Origin: Halobacillus salinus | GTDB lineage: Bacteria; Bacillota; Bacilli; Bacillales; Halobacillaceae | NCBI RefSeq assembly: GCF_004684905.1 | Contig: NZ_SRJC01000001.1 | Span: forward strand, 1,736,001-1,800,000 | DNA length: 64,000 nt | Direction of reading: 5' to 3' | Part shown: piece after piece, positions 54,673 through 63,565 of the stretch | Layout: every line of letters begins with the position of its first letter | Numbering within the stretch: the first letter of the stretch is position 1 | Position numbers and translations under genes: made by a program | Notes under the pieces: model-generated | What the model was told of the DNA's origin: nothing | What the model saw: the letters and a program-made list of their open reading frames with translations, nothing else | Databases searched by the model: none

Positions 54673-55584
54673 ATGAAAAATATCCGGTTCCAGCTACTTT
54701 GGATCATTCTATTGCTTATAGTTGCAGGTTGTAGCAGTAATGGGGGACAGGAAAGTTCCGAGGGAGATAGCGCTGATCAAGCCACATCAGAAGAGGCCAC
54801 GACAGAACTTGACGACACCAACGGACTTTCTGAAGCACCAGTAGAAGACCAGGAAGCAGGTGATGGGAATAGCGAAACATCCATCATTGATGACTCAGGT
54901 GATCGGATGCTCATTTATAATGCTCATATTGAACTAGAGACAGAAGATTACGAGGTATTCCGGCAACAACTGGACAAACGGATGGAAGTCAACGAAGCTT
55001 ATGTCGTGGAAGCGAACATTTCGAAAGGCGACGGTGACAGGCGCAGTGGGCAAATCCGACTTCGTGTCCCGCAGCAGCATTTTGAATCGATGATTGGAGG
55101 ATTCGAGGAAATCAGTGACACCATCATCTCTCAGAATATTACGGGACGTGATGTCACCGAAGATTATGTAGACCTTGAATCTCGTCTTACTGCTAAAGAA
55201 AAGATAGAGACTCGTCTTCTTACCTTCCTTGACCAAGCAGAAGAAACGGACTCTTTACTGAAGATCTCCCAAGATTTAGAGCGGATTCAATCAGAGATTG
55301 AAGTGTTGAAGGGTAAAATGAACTACTTACAAAATCAGAGCGATTTCTCGACGATAACTCTAGGCATCACGGAAACAAAAGTCGTCGTTCCAGATGTAGG
55401 AGGATCCTCTCACGACACCTGGGAACGAACCAAGCAGGCATTTGCAAGCTCGATCAATGGACTGACAACATTCGTTTCCTGGTTGGTGGTGACGGTGGTC
55501 GGATACTCCCCATTTCTAATCCCAATTTTATTGATAACAGGGTGGTTTTGGTATAGAAAGAAAAAATCAGATAAAGAGACTTGA
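54673..55584 (+). CDS. DUF4349 lipoprotein
   Basis: About 303 residues. The lipobox LIVAGCSSN (Cys about 18) is followed by an acidic linker. The DUF4349 domain (RMLIYNAHIELETEDYEVF, IRLRVPQQHFESMI) contains a coiled coil (DYVDLESRLTAKEKIETRLL). A C-terminal membrane helix (SWLVVTVVGYSPFLIPILLI) ends in a basic tail. It is therefore doubly anchored in the membrane. Function unknown; related proteins are widespread in Firmicutes. Its ribosome site lies in the degV terminator. Confidence 0.9.
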   Translation: MKNIRFQLLWIILLLIVAGCSSNGGQESSEGDSADQATSEEATTELDDTNGLSEAPVEDQEAGDGNSETSIIDDSGDRMLIYNAHIELETEDYEVFRQQLDKRMEVNEAYVVEANISKGDGDRRSGQIRLRVPQQHFESMIGGFEEISDTIISQNITGRDVTEDYVDLESRLTAKEKIETRLLTFLDQAEETDSLLKISQDLERIQSEIEVLKGKMNYLQNQSDFSTITLGITETKVVVPDVGGSSHDTWERTKQAFASSINGLTTFVSWLVVTVVGYSPFLIPILLITGWFWYRKKKSDKET

Positions 55585-55586
55585 TG

Positions 55587-55628
55587 AAAGACGGGTGCAG
55601 CGATTTTATTTTCGTTGGACCCGTCTTT
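55587..55628. terminator. Bidirectional terminator
   Basis: AAAGACGGGT / ACCCGTCTTT with a 22-base loop, between the DUF4349 gene and the convergent GNAT gene. Confidence 0.7.
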
Positions 55629-56131
55629 TAAAGCTTGAGTGTATAGTTCAGGAATGAGACCATCTCTCCGTTTAGATCAAATTTGTCCTCATCTGCAGCT
55701 GCAAGCATAAATCCGCTTCTTTCTAATACTTTCTGGGACGGAATGTTATTAGTGGTCGTCTTCGCATAAAATCCCTTGATCCCCTTCTTAACCATCTCCA
55801 CTTGGACTAGCCCCATCGCCTTAAGGGCTATCCCTTTTCTTGTATGTCGCTTTCCGATACGGTATCCGATATGGGCAAAGCTAGTGGAAGGATCTATATC
55901 CACCACATTGATTCTTCCGACAATATCCCTATTCTCTATTATCAAATAGAAATAAGAATGTGCTTCTGCTTGTTCTTCTAGTAGGGCATCATGCCTTTTT
56001 GAAAACGTAGCGGGTTCAAAGTATTCATCCCCACGATCAGGAACCATACTTGCAAAATACCCCCTATTTTCTAGCTCGAATTCTCGCAATAAGCCTTCAT
56101 GTGATGGTTTTAGTGGCTGAATCGTAATCAC
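55628..56131 (-). CDS. GNAT acetyltransferase, RimJ/RimL type
   Basis: About 167 residues. FAHIGYRIGKRHTRKGIALKAM carries the acetyl-CoA loop, and NIPSQKVLERSGFMLAAA is typical of ribosomal-protein-type N-acetyltransferases. GTG at 56131 has AGGAGAGGG before it; the ATG at 56161 has no site. The substrate is not known. It is a single gene between the DUF4349 lipoprotein gene and the amylase-like gene. Confidence 0.85.
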   Translation of the reverse strand: MITIQPLKPSHEGLLREFELENRGYFASMVPDRGDEYFEPATFSKRHDALLEEQAEAHSYFYLIIENRDIVGRINVVDIDPSTSFAHIGYRIGKRHTRKGIALKAMGLVQVEMVKKGIKGFYAKTTTNNIPSQKVLERSGFMLAAADEDKFDLNGEMVSFLNYTLKL

Positions 56132-56248
56132 AAGCAGCCCTCTCCTTTCGCTTAAGTACACAAGAATCTCTTCTATTTCTTCAACACCGTCTTCACAAAA
56201 CCTTATAGAACCGACGGTATTTCTCTATACTTTACTACAATCTGAACA

Positions 56249-56274
56249 AAGCACCCTCTGCTGAGGGTGCTTTT
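56249..56274 (-). terminator. Terminator of the amylase-like gene
   Basis: AGCACCCTC / GAGGGTGCT hairpin just after its stop codon. Confidence 0.75.
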
Positions 56275-56276
56275 CG

Positions 56277-57761
56277 TTACTCTTTTCGGTTTTTGATACT
56301 GACTGCTGTGACACCGATGACAAACAAGCTGAGAACGCCTCCGACAAATCCGATGAACAACCAGTTGTATCCTGTATCTTCCTCCACTATAAATACATCC
56401 GCTGTCTCTCTTTCCATACCTAGCCGGTACGTTCCATCCTTTTGCTGCCGGACCATCCCGTCTTGAAGAAGTCCTCTCAGTTGCTGCCCTTCTTCCATGT
56501 TTTCCATCTTCATAACTTTCGTTTCGGAAGAATTGTTTACTGCAACGACAACCGATTCCCCTTCGTATGTCCGCTTGAAAACAGCAAATCCGTCTTCCTT
56601 GTGGAGCAGCTGATAATCACCATGGGTTAAGGCTTTGAATTGCTTTCTCATCGAGGTTAAGTTTTCAATACGCTCCTCGATCTGTTCATCTGACATTTTG
56701 AAGTTCATCATCCGTATATCTCCGAGGGTTCCTCCATCGTCTAGAGGGACTTCCGTTCCATAATTCATAACAGGAACGCCAGGGGATGTAAACAAGTATG
56801 TTAACGCAAGTTTCCATCTCGTGACAGGATTTTGTCCCTCTTTAACCGCAAGGTGTGTGAAACGAGCATCCGTTCCATCATCAATTGCGTGCACCGGGAC
56901 TCCCTCGCTATATAACTCTTCATTTTGTTCATAAAGGGAATACAATTCATTTAGTGGACGATCGAATTGAGCAAAGGATTTGCGGATCTCTTGTTGGTAT
57001 CGTTGGTCAGAGAACCCGTCCAAGTACCCCTCGGTCACTGTTTCTGGATCCGGTTTCGTATTCGAGAACAAAAAGAAGTCAGGAGACTGTACTTCCTTTG
57101 CCATAGACTGATAGAATGCTGTATCGACATTAGGGGATGCAGCTAACCGCAAGCCATCCACTCCTGTTTCGTTCACCCAGAAGGAAGCTGCGTCCACTAG
57201 GTACTTTCGGACGTCAGGTACGCTTGTATCGAGTTCGGGCAACCCTTCTTGCCAAACGTTTGTAGGTACCCACTCTTCCTCATTTAAAAACCATCCGTCT
57301 TTGCTCTCGTCCTCCATCCATGGGTGTTCATTGGATGCGTAGCTGATGGGAAAATCCAAAATCACCTTCAAATCTTTGGAATGTGCCTCTTCGACTAATT
57401 CTTTCGCCTTTTCCATTGTCCCGAATCTTTCTTCTACAGCTCGGAAATCATCTACCGCAAATCCATGCGCACCGTCTTCTGAATTACTGACGATCGGAGA
57501 TAATTCTATCGCAGTAAACCCAAGCTCTTTTATATAACCCAATTGATCTATGACACCTTGTAAGTCGCCACCATGGTATGCTTCTGGATCTTCCGGGCTG
57601 ACTGTTTGATCATTTTCATTAGTGCCGTTCATAAAACGATCGACTTGAATTCTATAAACGCTTTCTTCTTGCCAAGGATGACTCTCTTCGGCAGCGCTTA
57701 CTTGAATGCCTAGAGGTAAAGCCATCAGGATGATTAGTATTAGTACTATTGCTCTCTTCAT
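56277..57761 (-). CDS. GH13-like membrane-anchored protein without catalytic residues
   Basis: About 494 residues. A signal peptide (AIVLILIILMALPLGIQVSA) leads into a GH13 barrel. ESVYRIQVDRFMNG, YHGGDLQGVIDQLGYIKELGFTAIELSP and PVTRWKLALTYLFTSPGVPVMNYGTEV are clear family sequences. A beta domain and a C-terminal TM helix (WLFIGFVGGVLSLFVIG) follow. The active-site motifs are lost: region I is DFPISYASN rather than ending VNH, region II is GLRLAASPN (nucleophile Asp is Ala), region III has FLFSNTK where Glu should be, and region IV is IDDGTDARF in place of DNHD. I infer a non-enzymatic sugar-binding protein. The start is the second of two ATGs after GGGGAGGG. Confidence 0.88.
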   Translation of the reverse strand: MKRAIVLILIILMALPLGIQVSAAEESHPWQEESVYRIQVDRFMNGTNENDQTVSPEDPEAYHGGDLQGVIDQLGYIKELGFTAIELSPIVSNSEDGAHGFAVDDFRAVEERFGTMEKAKELVEEAHSKDLKVILDFPISYASNEHPWMEDESKDGWFLNEEEWVPTNVWQEGLPELDTSVPDVRKYLVDAASFWVNETGVDGLRLAASPNVDTAFYQSMAKEVQSPDFFLFSNTKPDPETVTEGYLDGFSDQRYQQEIRKSFAQFDRPLNELYSLYEQNEELYSEGVPVHAIDDGTDARFTHLAVKEGQNPVTRWKLALTYLFTSPGVPVMNYGTEVPLDDGGTLGDIRMMNFKMSDEQIEERIENLTSMRKQFKALTHGDYQLLHKEDGFAVFKRTYEGESVVVAVNNSSETKVMKMENMEEGQQLRGLLQDGMVRQQKDGTYRLGMERETADVFIVEEDTGYNWLFIGFVGGVLSLFVIGVTAVSIKNRKE

Positions 57762-57931
57762 CATCCCTCCCCTTTCTATGTATAGAATGTATAAACTGTA
57801 AAGCCTAACCACTTTAGATTATCGCTTAGGGGGAGGGCTAGTCAATCTTGTTATGAAGGTTTCTTATCGAATACACAAAATAATCACATTTAGATTGTTT
57901 CAAAAGGGGGGATTCCTTATCCGATTCAAAG

Positions 57932-57964
57932 TAAAAAACGAGACCGCATAAAGCAGCCTCGTTC
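57932..57964 (-). terminator. Terminator after asnB
   Basis: ACGAGGCTGC / GCGGTCTCGT on the minus strand (two G-T pairs), followed by TTTTTT. Confidence 0.75.
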
Positions 57965-57989
57965 TAGTTTCCACCCCATATATTTGCCT

Positions 57990-59834
57990 TTATATAAATT
58001 TCACTTTATAAGTATCCAACCAATGATTGATTTGACAGAGGTGAGCTATTAGCTGAGGCCCCGTCATCAATTGACCAAACCACGGCGTATCGATCGATTT
58101 CCCTTCCGATTCATTCAGTTCTCTCACACGGTCCCGGTCAAAGAGTTTAAACAACGGTGCTTTAGGATCGTTTAATATTTCATCCATCCAGAAACAGACA
58201 GCCTTCGTGTAATCCGGGTGGAAGGTTTTCGGGTAAGGGTTTTTCTTTCGGAACAAGACTTGGTCAGGTAATACACCTTTCAGTGCCTGCCGTAAAAGTC
58301 CCTTTTCTTGATCACCGAAATGTTTCATTTCCCACGGAATATTGTAGGCATATTCGACAATACGGTGATCACTGAACGGTACACGCACCTCGAGACTTGC
58401 TCCCATACTCATTCTGTCCTTACGCTCTAGAAGGGTCTGCATAAACCAATTCATATTCAAATAGGACATATGCCGGTGGTTCCTAGCCGCTTCCGTTTCC
58501 CCTTCTAACAAAGGAGTCTCATCAATGGTTTCTTGATACCGTTTCAGCATGTATGCTTCAATATCAACTTTCTCATTCCATTCGTCCTTGATGAGAGAGA
58601 CCCGCTCTTGCAGAGATCTAATCCAAGGGAATCCTTTGCGCTCTTGATCTTCTTTCCGGTAAAACCAGGGGTAGCCTCCGAATATTTCATCGGCACACTC
58701 TCCTGATAAAGCAACCGTTACGTGACCCTTTATCTTTTCACAAAACCACAGCAAGGATGAATCCACATCAGCCATTCCTGGTAAATCTCGCAGTTCTACC
58801 GCTTTTTTCAATCGATCTACTAAATCATTGGTGTCTGCTTCCATAACCGTATGATCGGTCTTGTGCTGATCTCTTACCATATTGATATAGGTTTCATCAC
58901 GGTCGGGCTGGAATGCATTCTTCTTGAAATATTTTTCTTGGTCCTTGTAGTCAATCGAGAACGTCTCGAGTGCACCCTTCCCTTCTTTCTTATACTGCGC
59001 GGCGGCTACGGAGGTTATGGCACTCGAATCCACTCCACCTGATAAGAATGTCCCTAACTTCACATCGGAGACAAGCTGTCTTTGCGAGGCATCAATAAAT
59101 AACTCTCTTACCTTCGCGACCGTTTCATCGAATGAGGCTGTATGAGGCTTTCCTTCAACATTCCAATACCGCTCGGTTGTAAGCTTTCCCTTCTCCCAAA
59201 TGGCTCGGTATCCTGGACGGAGCTCGAAGACATTGTCGAAAATTCCATGACCAGGAGTTCTTGAAGGTCCAAGTGCCAAAATTTCTTGGACACCCTCCTC
59301 TGTCACATTCGGTTCCATCTCAGGATGAGCTAAAATGGCCTTTATTTCGGAAGCATACACGACCCCGTCCGCTTGAGGACTATAGAAAAGAGGCTTAACA
59401 CCCAATCGATCGCGAGCAAGAAACAGGCGTTCCTTTTTCTTCTCCCACACGCTGAAAGCGAAAATTCCGTTAAAGTGATCGACACATTCAGTGCCCCACT
59501 CCATATAACTGACGAGGACTACTTCTGTATCTGAGTGTGATGAGAAATTCCATCCTTTCGCTCTCAGTGTTGTGCGCACCTCATCGGTATTATATAGCTC
59601 TCCGTTGTAACATAAAATGTAATGCTCATTGTTAGCTCTTCTCACCATAGGTTGTTTTCCACCAGACGGATCGACAACAATTAGACGTTGATGACCAAGT
59701 GCTGCCGGTCCGTCCACCCACTTTTGATAATCATCAGGACCACGATGTCGTAATGTCACGGCCATCTGATCGAGTATCTCCTCACGATCTGTTCTATCTT
59801 GGTTCTGTTGAATCCAGCCTACGATTCCACACAT
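57990..59834 (-). CDS. asnB: Asparagine synthase (glutamine-hydrolysing), AsnO/AsnB type
   Basis: About 614 residues. The glutaminase domain has the nucleophile Cys2 (MCGIVGWIQ), RLIVVDPSGGKQPM and CYNGELYN. The synthetase domain has the PP-loop FLSGGVDSSAI (about 260), ALSGECADEIFGGYPWF and RVPFSDHRIVEYAY. It makes asparagine from aspartate with glutamine and ATP. B. subtilis asnO (yisO), a sporulation-linked copy, stands near yisL, as here. A likely -10 is TATAAT near 59898. A Fur-box region lies 120 bases upstream but faces the other way. Confidence 0.93.
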   Translation of the reverse strand: MCGIVGWIQQNQDRTDREEILDQMAVTLRHRGPDDYQKWVDGPAALGHQRLIVVDPSGGKQPMVRRANNEHYILCYNGELYNTDEVRTTLRAKGWNFSSHSDTEVVLVSYMEWGTECVDHFNGIFAFSVWEKKKERLFLARDRLGVKPLFYSPQADGVVYASEIKAILAHPEMEPNVTEEGVQEILALGPSRTPGHGIFDNVFELRPGYRAIWEKGKLTTERYWNVEGKPHTASFDETVAKVRELFIDASQRQLVSDVKLGTFLSGGVDSSAITSVAAAQYKKEGKGALETFSIDYKDQEKYFKKNAFQPDRDETYINMVRDQHKTDHTVMEADTNDLVDRLKKAVELRDLPGMADVDSSLLWFCEKIKGHVTVALSGECADEIFGGYPWFYRKEDQERKGFPWIRSLQERVSLIKDEWNEKVDIEAYMLKRYQETIDETPLLEGETEAARNHRHMSYLNMNWFMQTLLERKDRMSMGASLEVRVPFSDHRIVEYAYNIPWEMKHFGDQEKGLLRQALKGVLPDQVLFRKKNPYPKTFHPDYTKAVCFWMDEILNDPKAPLFKLFDRDRVRELNESEGKSIDTPWFGQLMTGPQLIAHLCQINHWLDTYKVKFI

Positions 59835-59941
59835 CTAGCCACACCTTCCTTCCCATAAGAAAATGCCTTGTTAGAAATAGTAAAAGTAAGAAGACATTAT
59901 AACTTACAATATGAGCAAGAAAGAAAATTTATGATATAGTC

Positions 59942-59991
59942 TTGACTTATCAATTGAGAATAATTATCATTATAATTGAAAATAGTTATCA
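59942..59991 (+). promoter_or_regulatory. Fur-controlled promoter
   Basis: TTGACT, 17 bases, TATCAT (59965-59970). The 15-mer TGAGAATAATTATCA at 59955-59969 is one base from the Fur 7-1-7 box, and the 19-mer from 59956 matches 16 of 19 consensus bases. A second, weaker box TGAAAATAGTTATCA is at 59977-59991. Both sit over the -10 and start site of the plus-strand promoter. Confidence 0.78.
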
Positions 59992-60074
59992 ACTGCTCCC
60001 CCCAAGAAGCGGTTAACTATACACATACCCCTCTATGCAAAAAAACGGTATGCCAACTGGGCATACCGTTTTTT
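59977..60074 (+). ncRNA. Candidate iron-responsive sRNA (FsrA-like architecture)
   Basis: Predicted transcript of about 97 nt starting near 59978 from the Fur-boxed promoter. It has two C-rich unpaired stretches, GCTCCCCCC (59995-60003) and TACCCCTCT (60026-60034). It ends in a terminator with stem CGGTATGCC / GGCATACCG and six T (60046-60074). No reading frame with a ribosome site is present. C-rich stretches that pair with Shine-Dalgarno sequences are the known mode of FsrA in B. subtilis. The terminator may also serve yisL on the other strand. No similarity search was possible. Confidence 0.6.
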
Positions 60075-60078
60075 ATCA

Positions 60079-60438
60079 TTAGGCTGGAAGAATACCAAGC
60101 GGAAGAAAGCCCCATCCTAGAATAATGGCTAAGATGGCAGCAATCGTTAGTTGCAACCACCAGCTCCCCGCAGGTTTCCCTTTCTTATATTTTGCTGAGA
60201 TGGCTTCCATGGAAGCTAAGACCCATAAGCCAGCAAGGACTTTGATGATAATTAATGGTCCGTAGTTCGCGTAGCTCGAGAAAAGCCACCCTCCAGAGAA
60301 TAGTACTAGTAAATAATCCGCCCTTAGAATCATCTGTGAAATTTTAGCTGCTTTCTGTTTTCCTGCCCGGTGGAACGTTGTAGCGAGCCCTAGCATCACG
60401 AAAGCAATTACCCACGAAGTGATATGTAAATGTGCCAT
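60079..60438 (-). CDS. yisL: UPF0344 (DUF1516) family membrane protein YisL
   Basis: About 119 residues with four helices: HLHITSWVIAFVMLGLATTF, then about 38-57, 62-80 and 93-115. Family features are AKISQMILRADYLLVLFSGG and SAKYKKGKPAGSWWLQ. Function unknown. B. subtilis yisL lies near asnO in the same region. The gene ends 5 bases from the terminator shared with the candidate sRNA on the other strand. Confidence 0.9.
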   Translation of the reverse strand: MAHLHITSWVIAFVMLGLATTFHRAGKQKAAKISQMILRADYLLVLFSGGWLFSSYANYGPLIIIKVLAGLWVLASMEAISAKYKKGKPAGSWWLQLTIAAILAIILGWGFLPLGILPA

Positions 60439-60555
60439 GTTTCTTCCTCCTTTGTTCTCTTAATCTACGGATATAATACCATGATTGATCGGCAAATTCC
60501 TACCAAAAAGTACAAACATAAATTATCTGAGTACTGAGAAAGTTAAGAATAAACC

Positions 60556-60564
60556 TGTTATAAT
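60556..60564 (+). promoter_or_regulatory. Extended -10 promoter of rocD
   Basis: TGTTATAAT, an extended -10 element (TG, one base, TATAAT), 29 bases before the start codon. No -24/-12 SigL element is visible, unlike the SigL-dependent rocDEF operon of B. subtilis. Confidence 0.55.
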
Positions 60565-60593
60565 GTAGGGAGAAAAAGAAATGGAGGGATACG

Positions 60594-61790
60594 ATGTCTA
60601 CGTTCACAAGTCAAGAAATCATTGATCAAACCCAGGAGTACGGTGCTAAGAACTATCATCCGTTACCAATTGTCATTTCAAAAGCAGAAGGAGTCTGGGT
60701 AGAGGACCCTGAGGGGAATCGGTACATGGATATGTTGAGTGCTTATTCCGCCGTCAACCAAGGTCACCGACACCCGAAGATCATTCAAGCATTACAGGAA
60801 CAAGCGAACCGCGTCACTCTAACATCTCGAGCGTTCCATAACGATCAGCTCGGTCCTTGGTATGAGAAGATTTGCAAGATCACCAACAAAGAGATGGCAC
60901 TGCCGATGAATACTGGTGCTGAAGCTGTCGAAACGGCGATCAAAGCTACGCGTCGTTGGGCATACGATGTCAAGAAAGTTCCAGAAGATCAGGCGGAGAT
61001 CATTGCTTGTACAGGTAATTTCCATGGCCGGACGATGACAGCGGTTTCTTTGTCTTCAGAACTTGAATATAAACGTGGATTCGGTCCTATGCTTCCAGGC
61101 ATTAAGATCATTCCTTACGGTGATGCACAAGCATTAAGAGAAGCCATCAATGAGAACACGGCTGGATTCCTCCTTGAACCCATCCAAGGGGAAGCAGGAA
61201 TTGTCATGCCTCCTGAAGGTTTCTTGAAAGAAGCATACGAGATCTGCCAAGAAGAGAACGTTTTGTTCATTGCAGATGAGATTCAGGCTGGACTTGGCCG
61301 AAGCGGCAAAATGTTTGCCTGTGACTGGGAAGATGTAAGCCCCGACATGTTGATACTCGGAAAAGCACTTGGTGGAGGTGTGTTCCCAATTTCTTGTGTG
61401 GTAGCCAATAAAGACGTTCTAGGCGTCTTCAATCCAGGATCACACGGTTCTACATTCGGTGGTAATCCATTGGCTTGCGCTGTTTCGGTTGCCTCTCTTG
61501 AAGTCATTGAGGAAGAAAAGTTGGCAGAACGCTCCCTTGAGTTAGGAAATTATATGATGAAGGAACTCCAGTCGATCGATAACCCGAAAATTAAAGAAGT
61601 ACGAGGCAAAGGGTTATTCATCGGAGTCGAGATGACCGAACCTGCTCGTGGTTATTGCGAACAGTTAAAAGAGAAAGGATTGCTTTGTAAAGAAACCCAC
61701 GAGAACGTGATCCGCTTCGCACCTCCTCTCGTGATCGAGGAGCAAGATTTAGATTGGGCGATTACACAAATTAAAGATGTTTTAGGCTAA
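60594..61790 (+). CDS. rocD: Ornithine aminotransferase RocD
   Basis: About 398 residues, a class III PLP aminotransferase. It has [68 protein letters not shown] with the cofactor Asp, and [15 protein letters not shown] with the PLP-binding Lys. It converts ornithine and 2-oxoglutarate to glutamate semialdehyde and glutamate in arginine and proline metabolism. GGAGGG precedes the ATG. It is alone here; no rocE, rocF or rocA is next to it. A terminator follows. Confidence 0.96.
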   Translation: MSTFTSQEIIDQTQEYGAKNYHPLPIVISKAEGVWVEDPEGNRYMDMLSAYSAVNQGHRHPKIIQALQEQANRVTLTSRAFHNDQLGPWYEKICKITNKEMALPMNTGAEAVETAIKATRRWAYDVKKVPEDQAEIIACTGNFHGRTMTAVSLSSELEYKRGFGPMLPGIKIIPYGDAQALREAINENTAGFLLEPIQGEAGIVMPPEGFLKEAYEICQEENVLFIADEIQAGLGRSGKMFACDWEDVSPDMLILGKALGGGVFPISCVVANKDVLGVFNPGSHGSTFGGNPLACAVSVASLEVIEEEKLAERSLELGNYMMKELQSIDNPKIKEVRGKGLFIGVEMTEPARGYCEQLKEKGLLCKETHENVIRFAPPLVIEEQDLDWAITQIKDVLG

Positions 61791-61793
61791 AGC

Positions 61794-61836
61794 AAAATCC
61801 CCCTTCCTGAGCAACTATCAGAAAGGGGGTTTTTAA
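61794..61836 (+). terminator. Terminator after rocD
   Basis: AATCCCCCTT / AAGGGGGTTTTT stem with further CTGA/TCAG pairing. Confidence 0.85.
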
Positions 61837-61852
61837 TTTATCAAATGAAATA

Positions 61853-62356
61853 TTAGCGAACCGACTGTATTTTCTTCTGTCCCCACGGCGCAAGAACAAT
61901 CGTTACGATTCTGTCCTCCGCTTGTTCCCACTCCCGGCCGGTATTCTCTTCAACATAGTAACGATCCAGACCAAGATCTACTCGGTAGTTGTCATTATAT
62001 TGATCACGCCATTCCATTCTCGACTCAACGACAATCTGATTGGCATCTGGATCCAATGGATGATCACTCGCTTTGATCAAACTACTGACACCGTCTTCTT
62101 CATTCTCTAAAAGAAGGTAAACCTTGTCGCCCCTCTCCACATCATCTTTTCCTTCCCATTTAGACGAAGGAAAGCTTTCCACTTGATAATTCAATACGAC
62201 ATAATCTCCATAAAACGGGTCACGGGGGTCAACCGGTTCTGTTTTTAAATTGATTGTTTCTCCCCATTCATCCATTGCATAGAAGCCAACAGACATGACG
62301 ATCAGAAAAGCGGCTTGCAACGCGACCAAGACGTAGAACCATAACGTCTTCTTCAT
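61853..62356 (-). CDS. GDYXXLXY domain protein
   Basis: About 167 residues. One N-terminal membrane helix (LWFYVLVALQAAFLIVMSVGF) is followed by an outer domain with the motif DPFYGDYVVLNYQV (GDYxxLxY) and a late GLDRYYVEENTG. The family is almost always encoded next to DUF2157 membrane proteins, as here, where its start overlaps the preceding DUF2157 stop by 4 bases. Function unknown; I infer that the pair forms a membrane complex. Confidence 0.88.
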   Translation of the reverse strand: MKKTLWFYVLVALQAAFLIVMSVGFYAMDEWGETINLKTEPVDPRDPFYGDYVVLNYQVESFPSSKWEGKDDVERGDKVYLLLENEEDGVSSLIKASDHPLDPDANQIVVESRMEWRDQYNDNYRVDLGLDRYYVEENTGREWEQAEDRIVTIVLAPWGQKKIQSVR

Positions 62357-63552
62357 TCTGCTCGCCCCCCTTTATGCACTTGCCTTCGTTTCCTTTCCAA
62401 AAAGAAGCTGAGAAGGAATAACAGAATACCTCCGGTGAAGAAGAATACGGATCGATTCATGAAGTCCCAAGCAAGCTGAAAGTAAGCGAGAAACGTCGTA
62501 AATAAAAAGGTAGCCGTTCCCTTATTGACCCATCTACTCACCTCTGTCCGATAGCCGAAGATCAGCCAAATCAATGAATAAAGAAAAAGCACACCAAGGG
62601 ATATGGCATCTCCAATCGGAAACTTGAACACAGGTACAAACAGAATTAAATCTGCCCAGTAATAATTGGTAGAACTGAGTGCAGCACGTATAACCGCCCC
62701 TACGAACAGTACCGCCCATAACAGGAAGAATAAAAAGGATGATTCTGATGCATTTGTAATCCATTCCTGGCCAAGTAGAAACACACCGAATACATGAAGC
62801 GTAAATACGGCTATAACACTTAAAGTCTTAAAGACTCGGACTTCCCCTTTTTTCACAACTAGGTCATCTGCCAAATATAATGTGAGGAAGAAAACCATCA
62901 GCCAGTAGTAATTCAAATCTTCACTCAATACTAATATGAGCGATTGGATAAGGTAACTGATCCCGAACATCAGAGTAAGAGATGCTTCTTTACTCCTGTA
63001 CACCACAACCCCAAGAACAACGAGGAATAATAGAGCCATAAGAAAGTGTAGCTGTTGATATACGAACCCACTATAAATTTGTCCTACCGTAATAATACCT
63101 ATAGCTGAGATGAAGAATGTCCATTCTTTCCATAACACATATAGACCACACGCAGCTATTGCCCAAATGAAGAATGGAAAAGCACTATACGATGTGTAAT
63201 GATACATCTGCCCAATTAAGAAAATGCCAGATCCAAATATCAAAAGGGCGATCAATATAAAACTAACACCGAGAGTGTTGGAATATTTGGTATAGATTCT
63301 CTCTCCAGCCACATAAAACGCTATCAGAAACCCGATGATGATGCCCATCCGGACAAGGTCGTCCATCCTCGACCAATTGGAAGCGATGAACGTTAAAAAA
63401 CCTAGACCGATAAAAATCGCAGCAAATGTTAATAATAAAGGTTTTTGTCCTCTCTTCGGATAACGTTCTAATAACTGATGACGCTGGGAATCTGTTATAA
63501 TCTCTTCTTCTACCCATTTCTTACTTTCTTTGGCAATCTGACTATGGTTCAT
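62353..63552 (-). CDS. DUF2157 membrane protein
   Basis: About 399 residues. A cytoplasmic N-terminal DUF2157 segment (MNHSQIAKESKKWVEEEIITD and QRHQLLERYP) is followed by about ten membrane helices. AGAGAGGTGG before the ATG at 63552 favours it over a GTG at 63561. The stop overlaps the GDYXXLXY gene start by 4 bases. It is preceded by a DUF418 gene, 13 bases away. The group may be one operon. Function unknown. Confidence 0.88.
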   Translation of the reverse strand: MNHSQIAKESKKWVEEEIITDSQRHQLLERYPKRGQKPLLLTFAAIFIGLGFLTFIASNWSRMDDLVRMGIIIGFLIAFYVAGERIYTKYSNTLGVSFILIALLIFGSGIFLIGQMYHYTSYSAFPFFIWAIAACGLYVLWKEWTFFISAIGIITVGQIYSGFVYQQLHFLMALLFLVVLGVVVYRSKEASLTLMFGISYLIQSLILVLSEDLNYYWLMVFFLTLYLADDLVVKKGEVRVFKTLSVIAVFTLHVFGVFLLGQEWITNASESSFLFFLLWAVLFVGAVIRAALSSTNYYWADLILFVPVFKFPIGDAISLGVLFLYSLIWLIFGYRTEVSRWVNKGTATFLFTTFLAYFQLAWDFMNRSVFFFTGGILLFLLSFFLERKRRQVHKGGRAE

Positions 63553-63565
63553 GGCTTCCACCTCT

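Noticed and set aside
59835-59991. Fur regulation of asnB itself
   Set aside because: The Fur boxes overlap a plus-strand promoter pointing away from asnB and lie about 60 bases upstream of the likely asnB -10, too far for simple repression. It cannot be ruled out.
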